Assembly (NCBI GenBank): GCA_016789035.1
Contig: JAEUSC010000440.1
Location: forward strand, 1 to 5,072
Source of the DNA: Candidatus Omnitrophota bacterium
Lineage (GTDB): Bacteria > Omnitrophota > Gorgyraeia > Zapsychrales > Fredricksoniimonadaceae
DNA length: 5,072 nt
Direction of reading: 5' to 3'
Below the pieces are notes generated by a model. That model saw only the letters and a list, made by a program, of their open reading frames with translations. It did not search any database and was not told the DNA's origin. A program made the translations under genes and the position numbers. Shown here in pieces: positions 1 to 4,808 of the stretch (position 1 is the stretch's first letter; every line of letters begins with the position of its first letter).

Positions 1-271
1 CGGTCACAATGTCGCATCCTCCCACAAATTCCCCATTGATGAAAACTTGAGGGATCGTCGGCCAGTTGGTGTATTCCTTGATGCCTTGGCGGACTTCTTC
101 GCTCGCCAATACATTGTGGGACTTTAACGGTTTGCCGTATGATTTGAGGATTTCCACCGCACGCATGGAAAATCCGCACATCGGCTGCTCAGGCGTACCT
201 TTCATGAAAATTACAACCGGGTTATTTTTAACATCCGTGTCAAATTGTTGACGCAATTGGTCAGTCAGCAT
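1..271 (-). CDS. grxD: Monothiol glutaredoxin, Grx4/GrxD (CGFS) family, C-terminus cut by window edge
   Basis: Seen: 90 codons read leftwards from the ATG at 271 to the window edge. The family is usually about 105-115 residues, so only the C-terminal 15-25 are missing. The active site CGFS is at residues 32-35 within [11 protein letters not shown], followed by [19 protein letters not shown], which holds the cis-proline and glutathione-binding loop typical of the family. The start is supported by a strong Shine-Dalgarno AAGGAG six bases upstream. Known for the family: CGFS glutaredoxins are cytoplasmic and poor disulfide reductants. They bind a bridging [2Fe-2S] cluster with glutathione as ligand, often as a heterodimer with a BolA protein, and pass it to target apoproteins. 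Context: it lies 46 bp downstream of an IbaG-type bolA paralogue, the expected partner, at the end of a glutathione-synthesis gene row. Identification is firm. Confidence 0.96.
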   Translation of the reverse strand, partial: MLTDQLRQQFDTDVKNNPVVIFMKGTPEQPMCGFSMRAVEILKSYGKPLKSHNVLASEEVRQGIKEYTNWPTIPQVFINGEFVGGCDIVT

Positions 272-277
272 TTTCTT

Positions 278-283
278 CTCCTT
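278..283 (-). promoter_or_regulatory. Ribosome binding site of grxD
   Basis: On the minus strand the bases are AAGGAG with a 6-nt spacer to the ATG at 271. It is the best Shine-Dalgarno sequence in the minus-strand row and fixes the grxD start. The perfect palindrome GATCGATC sits directly upstream at 284-291; I do not assign it a function. Confidence 0.8.
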
Positions 284-317
284 GATCGATCCTCTATGGT
301 CGTTGGTCTTTTTGAAT

Positions 318-578
318 TTAAAATCCGTACTTAGATTTTTCTGCAGCCCATTTCTCGGGTGTAAATGTCTTGAGCGCCAGCGCGTGAACGGATGTGGCAA
401 AGGCCTTTGTGAGCGGTTGCATGACCATTTGATGCTGTTTGATAAGCATCATGCCGTCAAATGCAGGCGAAACGACAAAGGCCTGCAGATGCTGGCCGTC
501 GTTCATGGGATCAAGCACGTGCGCGGTTGCGTTGGGAATATTTTGTTCAATCGTTTGTTTGATGTGATCGGTGTTCAT
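318..578 (-). CDS. ibaG: BolA family protein, IbaG-like
   Basis: An 86-residue complete BolA-fold protein. The C-terminal part, FDGM (40-43), then [14 protein letters not shown] (64-77), then a terminal YGF, follows E. coli IbaG (YrbA) closely, including the usual ending in GF. The invariant His of the helix-turn-strand region is H65. It lacks the HKHAGH segment of classical BolA seen in the other paralogue at 4526-4798. Known for the family: BolA/IbaG proteins bind CGFS glutaredoxins through a [2Fe-2S] cluster and help with iron-sulfur trafficking and acid or redox stress responses. Context: it lies directly upstream of grxD on the same strand, matching the common bolA-grx4 pairing, and 66 bp after the small glutaredoxin gene. 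The ATG at 578 has only a weak SD (AGG eight bases upstream). A GC-rich repeat fills the gap before it. The family call is firm; ibaG rather than another bolA subtype is likely. Confidence 0.93.
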   Translation of the reverse strand: MNTDHIKQTIEQNIPNATAHVLDPMNDGQHLQAFVVSPAFDGMMLIKQHQMVMQPLTKAFATSVHALALKTFTPEKWAAEKSKYGF

Positions 579-588
579 AATAAGCCTG

Positions 589-643
589 TGGAGACCGGGT
601 GCCCCGGCCTCTTATGAAGGGGCGGGGAGACGCTGCCCCTACG
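589..643. repeat. GC-rich composite palindromic intergenic repeat, copy 1
   Basis: Fills most of the gap between the small glutaredoxin gene (stop codon 645-647) and ibaG (start 578). Read on the plus strand it has two related units. GGAGACCGGGTGCCCC lies at about 590-605, and GGGGAGACGCTGCCCC at 624-639 ends in TACG. The second unit forms a 6-bp stem, AGGGGC (618-623) with GCCCCT (635-640). The first has a 5-bp stem, CCGGG/CCCGG (595-599 with 603-607). A competing stem can pair 602-610 with 619-627, with one mismatch. Positions 618-643 align with copy 2 at 896-920. There is no U-tract after either stem, so it is not a standard intrinsic terminator. Inference: a dispersed REP- or MITE-like element, or an mRNA-processing or stabilising hairpin. 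Confidence 0.6.
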
Positions 644-644
644 T

Positions 645-884
645 TTATCCTTTCCAATTATCTTTCAGCCATTGAATAATATCATCGGACTCATAAAGCG
701 CTTTGCCGTCGATCACAAGGCACGGCACTTGCGGTTTGCCGCCGATTTTAATGAGCTCTTCACGGTTCCTGGGCTCAGCCCTTGTATCTTTCATGGGCAG
801 TGTGATCGAGGCCTGCTTCATATAATTGCGAACCTTTTGACAGTAGGGGCATCCGTCGAAATGATAAAGTGTGAGTTTTTGCAT
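645..884 (-). CDS. Small dithiol glutaredoxin (CPYC; GST N-terminal type)
   Basis: A 79-residue single-domain thioredoxin-fold protein. The redox centre CPYC is at residues 12-15, after the first strand KLTLYHFDG. The cis-proline loop is KPQVPCLVIDG (50-60, cis-Pro P54), and the glutathione-binding ESDDI motif is at 65-69. The sequence is complete for a glutaredoxin of about 80 residues. The VPCLVIDG..LYESDDI pattern is that of the GST_N_3/GrxC-like class. Known for the family: glutathione-dependent reduction of protein disulfides or glutathione mixed disulfides in the cytoplasm, through the two active-site cysteines. Context: it lies between gshB and ibaG on the same strand, so it probably uses the glutathione made by the upstream genes. 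No Shine-Dalgarno sequence precedes the ATG at 884. Translation may rely on reinitiation or an SD-independent start. It is flanked on both sides by copies of a palindromic repeat. Confidence 0.94.
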   Translation of the reverse strand: MQKLTLYHFDGCPYCQKVRNYMKQASITLPMKDTRAEPRNREELIKIGGKPQVPCLVIDGKALYESDDIIQWLKDNWKG

Positions 885-893
885 AATTAATCA

Positions 894-920
894 GCAGAGG
901 CGGGATAACCCGTCCCTACG
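894..920. repeat. GC-rich palindromic intergenic repeat, copy 2
   Basis: Fills most of the 38-bp gap between gshB (stop codon 923-925) and the small glutaredoxin gene. As RNA on the minus strand it can fold into a hairpin of 11 paired positions (894-904 with 909-919) around a 4-nt loop, with one mismatch and two G-U pairs. The core is CGGG-TTAT-CCCG. The 896-920 stretch aligns with 618-643 of copy 1, sharing the AGGGGCGGG-like left arm and the CCCTACG right end. In the minus-strand message CGTAGGG starts two bases after the gshB stop codon. There is no following U-tract, so it is more likely a dispersed repeat or mRNA-processing hairpin than a terminator. Confidence 0.65.
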
Positions 921-922
921 CC

Positions 923-1861
923 TTAAGTTTTGGTTAGTTTCTCTACAAATTCTATGACCGTATTTTCCAATGTCACGTTGTACAAGCGATTCATTTCCTG
1001 CAAGCCGGTCGGAGAGGTGACATTGACTTCAATCAAATATGGTCCGATGACGTCAATCCCTACGAAGTAAAGGCCAAGCTCTTGCAGTTTTGGCTTAAGA
1101 ACATTAATGATCTCGTGGTCGCGCGCCGTAATTTCGGTGGCCTTCGGTTTTCCGCCGGCAAAGAAATTATTGCGGTGATCGCTTTCGCAATGCATGCGAA
1201 GTACGGCACCCAATGGCTCACCGTTGAGTAACAAAATGCGTTTGTCTCCATCTTTGGAGTCCGGCACGTATCGTTGGATAATGATTTCCTTGGTCCAGCG
1301 CTGCGTCAGTGTTTCTAAAATCACGTTTGTGTTGCTTTGACCGGGATGGATATGAAAAACAGACTGGCCGCCGAATCCGTCGGTTGGTTTGGCGATCGTA
1401 TTTTCTTCTTCCTGCGTAAATGCCATCAAGTCATGCTTGTTGCAGGAGACCAATGTCGGTGGAATGATTGATGTAAATTGTGTGGCCCATATTTTCTCAT
1501 TAACCCTGCGAATTCCGCTGGGGCGATTAAAGACCTTTACGCGGGCGGGCAGCCGGTCTAAAAGCCAGGTCGCCATCAAATACTCCGCATCAAATGGAGG
1601 ATCCGTCCGGATAAATACGACATCGACTTGGTCATCCGTTAAAATGACCGGACGGTCAATGACAAACGGCTGATGGGAAATCGCCTGCGGCATGACCTTG
1701 GTGGTATGAAAAATCACCCGGCCGTTCTTAAGCGTGATACCACCTTCAGGCAGGAAATAAATTTCGTGGCCTTTGTTGTGGGCGCCCAGCATGAGGATAA
1801 AGGAGGTGTCCTTTTCCATTACAACCGTTTCTAGGGGGTCCATTAAGAAAACGAATTTCAT
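923..1861 (-). CDS. gshB: Glutathione synthetase
   Basis: A 312-residue ATP-grasp enzyme that ligates glycine to gamma-glutamylcysteine with ATP to make glutathione (EC 6.3.2.3), in the cytoplasm. Length and sequence match E. coli GshB (about 316 residues) from end to end. The N-terminal domain opens FVFLMDP (3-9), with RTDPPFD at 85-91 and NRPSGIR..NEK at 112-123. The ATP-grasp part has KPTDGFGG (158-165, nucleotide-binding lysine and glycine loop), KDGDKR (203-208), NNFFAGGK (231-238), FVGIDVIG (266-273) and the metal-binding EVNVTSPTG (278-286). All expected motifs are present and the gene looks intact. Its ATG overlaps the gshA stop codon in an ATGA, which implies translational coupling. 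The only SD-like bases (GGAG) lie 11 nt upstream, in a hairpin inside the end of gshA. Identification is certain on motif grounds. Confidence 0.98.
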   Translation of the reverse strand: MKFVFLMDPLETVVMEKDTSFILMLGAHNKGHEIYFLPEGGITLKNGRVIFHTTKVMPQAISHQPFVIDRPVILTDDQVDVVFIRTDPPFDAEYLMATWLLDRLPARVKVFNRPSGIRRVNEKIWATQFTSIIPPTLVSCNKHDLMAFTQEEENTIAKPTDGFGGQSVFHIHPGQSNTNVILETLTQRWTKEIIIQRYVPDSKDGDKRILLLNGEPLGAVLRMHCESDHRNNFFAGGKPKATEITARDHEIINVLKPKLQELGLYFVGIDVIGPYLIEVNVTSPTGLQEMNRLYNVTLENTVIEFVEKLTKT

Positions 1862-3138
1862 TGCGCTTTGGTCTCCAAAGATTTGATTTCCCGGCTTGTC
1901 GCAACCCCCGCGATACGGGCTAACATCCGGTAGATATCAAAAATGTTTGTATTGGGATGAGGATTGCAATCTCCATACTGATGGGAGTGCGGGCAGATTT
2001 TCTCAAATCCCATACCGCCGGGTGAATTCAAACTTTCGCGGGGATTTTTGGCTGTGTGATAGCGGTAAAATCCGCCCACGAGGTTGTTATCGACCTGATA
2101 AATACAGACTTCGCTGGGATTGTCTCCGATGCGATGGATCGTATCAACACCTTCCTGCAGAAGAAAACGCGAAATGACCTGAGCGCTTTTACCTTTGGAA
2201 AGGTTGTTTCGCATTTTGCGGTTGAATTCCAGAATGTCCTGTGGACTTTCAACGGAGGTGACCCCCATGCCATACGTTCCTGAATCGGATTTGATAAAGA
2301 TAAATGGTTTTTCGGCAATGCCGTGCTCATGGTACTTGGCCGAAATGTCCGAAAAAAGTTTCTCAGCGGCTGTGGTTAATCGTTCGCGGTCCGCCGCTTC
2401 GTTGATATTGATATCTTCTACTGTCTCTGACAAGCAGGAAAAAAGCCAGGGGTCAAGATTCACGATGGCGGCAAATTCCTTCATCAAGGCGTTGGTGTAG
2501 CGGAAATGTTCGGATTTTTGTCGGGAATGCCAGCCTGCGTGGATCGACGGATAGATCGGGATATTGGTTTCTTTAAGGACATCGGGGATGCCGCTCGTCA
2601 GGTCGTTATTCAATAAAATAAAATCAAACTTTTCATCGCCGGTTTTGATGCGGTTGAGGATGCGCTTGAAGCAATGGATTTTGACGGTCTGGCCGGTGGC
2701 CGTTTCCAGTTCAATATTGCTCATGGCCTCGTTGCAGAAATCTGGCTGGACAGTGAGAAACGTAGCGATTTTCACATTAAACCCGGCCTTGCGGATGATG
2801 GATTCCAAGACACGGATGTTTTCCAGATACCAGGTGTTTCGGGTGTGTTCTTCAGCGACAATCAGAATGTTTTTGGCGCCGGGGACGCGTTTGTAGATGG
2901 CGGCTTGGACAAATTTCTCAGCGTCAGCAATGCCGTGTTCGCACAAATTATTAAATCCGGCCGGAAAAAGATTGGTGTCAACGACGGCGATTTTGAAACC
3001 CGCATCGCGGATATCAACGGAGGTATAAAACGGAGTCCAGGCTCGTTCTTTTTCTTTGAGCCATTGGTAAATGGCGTCCTGTTTGTCGTGAACGCAGCTG
3101 ACGCATAATGTATTGGAGAAACTTTCTGACAAGTGCAT
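1858..3138 (-). CDS. gshA: Glutamate--cysteine ligase, A. (T.) ferrooxidans type
   Basis: A 426-residue protein that matches the family called 'glutamate--cysteine ligase, T. ferrooxidans type' (about 430 residues). This is unrelated in sequence to E. coli GshA and to the plant-type enzymes. Conserved blocks visible: FYTSVDIRDAGFK (37-49), DTNLFPAGFNNL (54-65), EEHTRNTWYLEN (96-107), an NNDLTSG..IPIYPSIHAGWHSR stretch in the middle, KSDSGTYGMGV (283-293), and a C-terminal region with GGFYRYH and SPGGMGFE. Known role: ATP-dependent formation of gamma-glutamylcysteine (EC 6.3.2.2), the first and usually rate-limiting step of glutathione synthesis. Start: the ATG at 3138 has AAAAGGAAG just upstream and a near-consensus promoter at 3171-3199. 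Context: it overlaps gshB by 4 bp and follows a glutamate/aspartate-type symporter on the same strand. Two cysteines (C12, C15) lie near the N-terminus, with no known role. No defects seen. Confidence 0.96.
   Translation of the reverse strand: MHLSESFSNTLCVSCVHDKQDAIYQWLKEKERAWTPFYTSVDIRDAGFKIAVVDTNLFPAGFNNLCEHGIADAEKFVQAAIYKRVPGAKNILIVAEEHTRNTWYLENIRVLESIIRKAGFNVKIATFLTVQPDFCNEAMSNIELETATGQTVKIHCFKRILNRIKTGDEKFDFILLNNDLTSGIPDVLKETNIPIYPSIHAGWHSRQKSEHFRYTNALMKEFAAIVNLDPWLFSCLSETVEDININEAADRERLTTAAEKLFSDISAKYHEHGIAEKPFIFIKSDSGTYGMGVTSVESPQDILEFNRKMRNNLSKGKSAQVISRFLLQEGVDTIHRIGDNPSEVCIYQVDNNLVGGFYRYHTAKNPRESLNSPGGMGFEKICPHSHQYGDCNPHPNTNIFDIYRMLARIAGVATSREIKSLETKAQ
1866..1880 (-). promoter_or_regulatory. 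Hairpin over the gshB Shine-Dalgarno (coupling element)
   Basis: In the minus-strand message CTTTGG-AGA-CCAAAG is a perfect 6-bp inverted repeat with a 3-nt loop, inside the last codons of gshA. The GGAG that could serve as the gshB SD spans the stem and loop, and the gshB ATG is five bases past the stem. Inference: a ribosome finishing gshA would open the hairpin and allow entry or reinitiation at the overlapping ATGA. Confidence 0.45.
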
Positions 3139-3140
3139 GA

Positions 3141-3149
3141 CTTCCTTTT
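3141..3149 (-). promoter_or_regulatory. Ribosome binding site of gshA
   Basis: The minus-strand sequence AAAAGGAAG precedes the ATG at 3138. The AGGA core is four bases from the start codon, a little close but usable. It supports the chosen gshA start, and no earlier in-frame start is needed to complete the family's N-terminus. Confidence 0.6.
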
Positions 3150-3170
3150 AATCGGTTGATCGAGGAGGCT

Positions 3171-3199
3171 ATTATGCCTTAAAGAAAAGAAGTTGTCGA
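3171..3199 (-). promoter_or_regulatory. Sigma70-type promoter of gshA
   Basis: On the minus strand, -35 TCGACA (3199-3194) and -10 CATAAT (3176-3171) are separated by exactly 17 bp, with one mismatch to consensus in each hexamer. The predicted transcription start is near 3164, giving a leader of about 25 nt that contains the gshA SD. The -35 begins two bases after the symporter stop codon (3201-3203), so the promoter fills almost the entire 62-bp intergenic gap. No hairpin-plus-U-tract terminator is visible between the symporter and this promoter, so read-through from upstream may add to it. Confidence 0.75.
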
Positions 3200-3200
3200 G

Positions 3201-4496
3201 TTATAAGTCAGTCTGGATGCTGGGGATATCATTTTTCAGGGCGAGTTTTTGAACAATCAACGTACCGACGGCATCGCCTTCCACATTCACAACCGTACGG
3301 ATGGTATCCAGCGGCCGATCGATGGGAATCAGAAGCGCAATCGCCTCCACCGGAAGGCCGACAGACTGCAGCACCATGATCATGGTGACCATGCCCGCGC
3401 TCGGGATTCCGGGTGCACCGATCGAGGCCAGCATCGCGGTCCAGAAAACGATGACCTGTTGGATTACATTCAATTCAATCCCGGCCAAATTCGCCACAAA
3501 TACGGCGGCAATAGCTTCATACATGGCGGTGCCGTCCATATTGATCGTTGTTCCCAGAGGAATGACAAAGCCGGCGATGCGTTTATCGGCCTTTAAATTT
3601 TTCGTGACACAGCGCAGCGTAACGGGCATGGTGGCTGAGCTGGAGCTGGTGGAAAAGGCGGTGATCAACGAATCGCGCATGCTCACCAAAAAGAAAATCG
3701 GATTGACCCGCGTGGTCAGCCAAAGCAAAAGAGGAAGTGTAAAAAATCCATGGATCAGAGTGGAACCTACAACGACACCGACAAATTTGATGAGCGTCGA
3801 TAAAAGTTCTGTGTTTTGTGTCGCAACGAGTTTTATCAGAAGCGCCATGATTCCCAACGGCGCCAAACGCATGATCCAGGAGACCATGCGCATAATGATG
3901 TCCAGCGATTCATTGAGCAATTGGCGCAGGGTCTTAACACGTTCTTCCAACATAGCCATACCAATCCCAAAAGCCATTGCGAAAACGACCGTCGGTAAAA
4001 CTTCTCCCTTGGCCATGGCTTCGATTGGATTGACAAACAGGCCGTTTACGAGCATTTGTACAAACTGTCCCAGGCTTAAGTTGCTCGGCGGGGCGGAGGT
4101 CAGGGCCGCTTTGAACATGTCCAAATGAATTCCCATACCGGGTTTGAAAATGTTTACCATGGCAAGACCTAAAACAAGCGCCAGTGAGGAGGCGATAAAA
4201 AAATAGAGTAGCGTGTACGTCCACACGCGTTTCATGTCGGCATGCGCCTGAAGATTGGCGACCCCGGTTGCGATCGACAGAAAAATGAGAGGAATCAAGA
4301 TCATTTTAAGCAAACCGATAAAAATACCGGCAACAAGAGAGGCGAAATAAAGCGTATGGGCCGTTGCCGACGAATCAGCGGGGAGCGCGCGAAGAAAGAA
4401 TCCGCCGACGATTCCCAGAACAGCCCCGGCTAATATTTGTGTGTTTAATGAAGTTTTCATGCGCGTCTTGTTTTTGGGAGGAAAATTAAATCGCAA
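3201..4496 (-). CDS. Dicarboxylate/amino acid:cation symporter (GltP/DctA-type, SDF family)
   Basis: A 431-residue inner-membrane carrier of the sodium:dicarboxylate symporter family (usual length 400-440), with many hydrophobic segments. Family signatures are intact: HP1 serine loop SSSSATMPVT (284-293), NMDGT in TM7 (319-323), HP2 GIPSAGMV (363-370), and TM8 with D393, D397, R400, T401, N404 and D408. These TM8 residues line up with D390, D394, R397, T398, N401 and D405 of GltPh. R397 and D394 there bind the side-chain carboxylate and amino group, so glutamate/aspartate is the likeliest substrate; a C4-dicarboxylate remains possible. Start: the TTG at 4496 has an upstream GAGGTGA. The ATG at 4460 (residue 13) gives a more typical N-terminus but has no SD, so 3201-4460 is the alternative. 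Context: it lies 62 bp upstream of gshA on the same strand, fitting glutamate supply for glutathione. It is divergent from bolA. Confidence 0.93.
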   Translation of the reverse strand: MRFNFPPKNKTRMKTSLNTQILAGAVLGIVGGFFLRALPADSSATAHTLYFASLVAGIFIGLLKMILIPLIFLSIATGVANLQAHADMKRVWTYTLLYFFIASSLALVLGLAMVNIFKPGMGIHLDMFKAALTSAPPSNLSLGQFVQMLVNGLFVNPIEAMAKGEVLPTVVFAMAFGIGMAMLEERVKTLRQLLNESLDIIMRMVSWIMRLAPLGIMALLIKLVATQNTELLSTLIKFVGVVVGSTLIHGFFTLPLLLWLTTRVNPIFFLVSMRDSLITAFSTSSSSATMPVTLRCVTKNLKADKRIAGFVIPLGTTINMDGTAMYEAIAAVFVANLAGIELNVIQQVIVFWTAMLASIGAPGIPSAGMVTMIMVLQSVGLPVEAIALLIPIDRPLDTIRTVVNVEGDAVGTLIVQKLALKNDIPSIQTDL

Positions 4497-4504
4497 TTCA
4501 CCTC
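4497..4504 (-). promoter_or_regulatory. Shine-Dalgarno before the TTG start of the symporter
   Basis: Minus-strand GAGGTGAA abuts the TTG at 4496 (GAGG is four bases from it). It is a long match to the anti-SD but closely spaced. It is the reason for preferring the TTG over the ATG at 4460, which is preceded by a CCTCCC stretch and has no SD. A possible -10 at 4509-4514 would put the transcript start near 4502, inside this site, and that weakens the case. Confidence 0.4.
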
Positions 4505-4508
4505 AACG

Positions 4509-4514
4509 ATGATA
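4509..4514 (-). promoter_or_regulatory. Possible -10 element for the symporter gene
   Basis: Minus-strand TATCAT differs from TATAAT at one base. The best -35 is only TTGGTT (4537-4532, 16-bp spacing), inside bolA. It overlaps the bolA -10 on the other strand. A start near 4502 would give a leader of about 40 nt to the ATG at 4460. Confidence 0.3.
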
Positions 4515-4518
4515 CACT
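4510..4518 (+). promoter_or_regulatory. Possible extended -10 promoter of bolA
   Basis: The plus strand carries TG-A-TACACT: an extended TGn motif plus a -10 hexamer matching TATAAT at four of six positions. Exactly seven bases separate it from the ATG at 4526, so transcription would start at or next to the A of the start codon. No -35 is recognisable, as is common for extended -10 promoters. No Shine-Dalgarno precedes the ATG. Both points fit a leaderless message. Confidence 0.4.
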
Positions 4519-4525
4519 ATCGGAC

Positions 4526-4798
4526 ATGTTAACCAAAGCACGCATTGAAGAAATTCTTAAAGAAGCCTTTAGGCCCACACGACTTGTTGTGACCGATGAC
4601 AGCCACAAGCATGCCGGACATAATCCGCAGGCTGCTTTTGGCGGGACGCATTATTCGGTGGAGATTATTTCGTCAGAATTTACCGGCAGAAAATTGGTCG
4701 ACCGTCACCGCATGATCTATGCGGTCCTGGCGGAAGGATTACAGACACATGTCCATGCCTTGGCCATCAAGGCACTCGCGCCGGATGAAGCCGCGTAG
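4526..4798 (+). CDS. bolA: BolA family protein (classical BolA)
   Basis: A 90-residue complete BolA protein. Classical motifs are all present: DDSHKHAGH (24-32), GGTHYSVEIIS (39-49), the helix RHRMIY (60-65), and VHALAIKALAPDE (76-88) with the invariant H77. H32 also sits where BolA proteins carry a loop ligand. It differs clearly from the IbaG-type paralogue at 318-578, which lacks the HKHAGH segment. Known for the family: a cytoplasmic partner of CGFS glutaredoxins in [2Fe-2S] trafficking, and in some bacteria a transcriptional regulator of morphology and stress genes. Context: it is transcribed away from the symporter/gsh row and converges on a molybdopterin oxidoreductase gene, with 10 bp between the two stop codons. 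There is no SD before the ATG, and an extended -10 lies seven bases upstream, so translation may be leaderless. Confidence 0.95.
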   Translation: MLTKARIEEILKEAFRPTRLVVTDDSHKHAGHNPQAAFGGTHYSVEIISSEFTGRKLVDRHRMIYAVLAEGLQTHVHALAIKALAPDEAA

Positions 4799-4808
4799 AT
4801 GCTGATTT

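Noticed and set aside
284..291. GATCGATC palindrome upstream of grxD, sharing TTGATCGA with the gshA leader (about 3154-3161), as a possible shared operator.
   Set aside because: An 8-base match alone is expected by chance at this length, and the surroundings do not match between the two sites.
282..617. A 111-codon plus-strand open frame across the ibaG region and repeat.
   Set aside because: It covers a well-supported BolA gene on the opposite strand and runs into the palindromic repeat. There is no protein-like pattern.
894..920. Intrinsic terminator after gshB.
   Set aside because: The hairpin is strong but no U-tract follows it on either strand, and downstream genes continue on the same strand.
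1057..1063. A CCCTACG-like string resembling the end of the intergenic repeat.
   Set aside because: It is inside the conserved FVGIDVIG-coding stretch of gshB and has no palindromic arm, so it is a chance match.
2674..3108. A 144-codon plus-strand open frame opposite gshA.
   Set aside because: It mirrors the conserved gshA coding sequence and no family resemblance was seen in the translation.
3301..4128. A long open frame (275 codons, plus strand) opposite the symporter gene.
   Set aside because: It lies wholly antisense to a gene with complete family motifs. Its translation has no recognisable domain and it has no SD or promoter, so it is a shadow of the coding strand.
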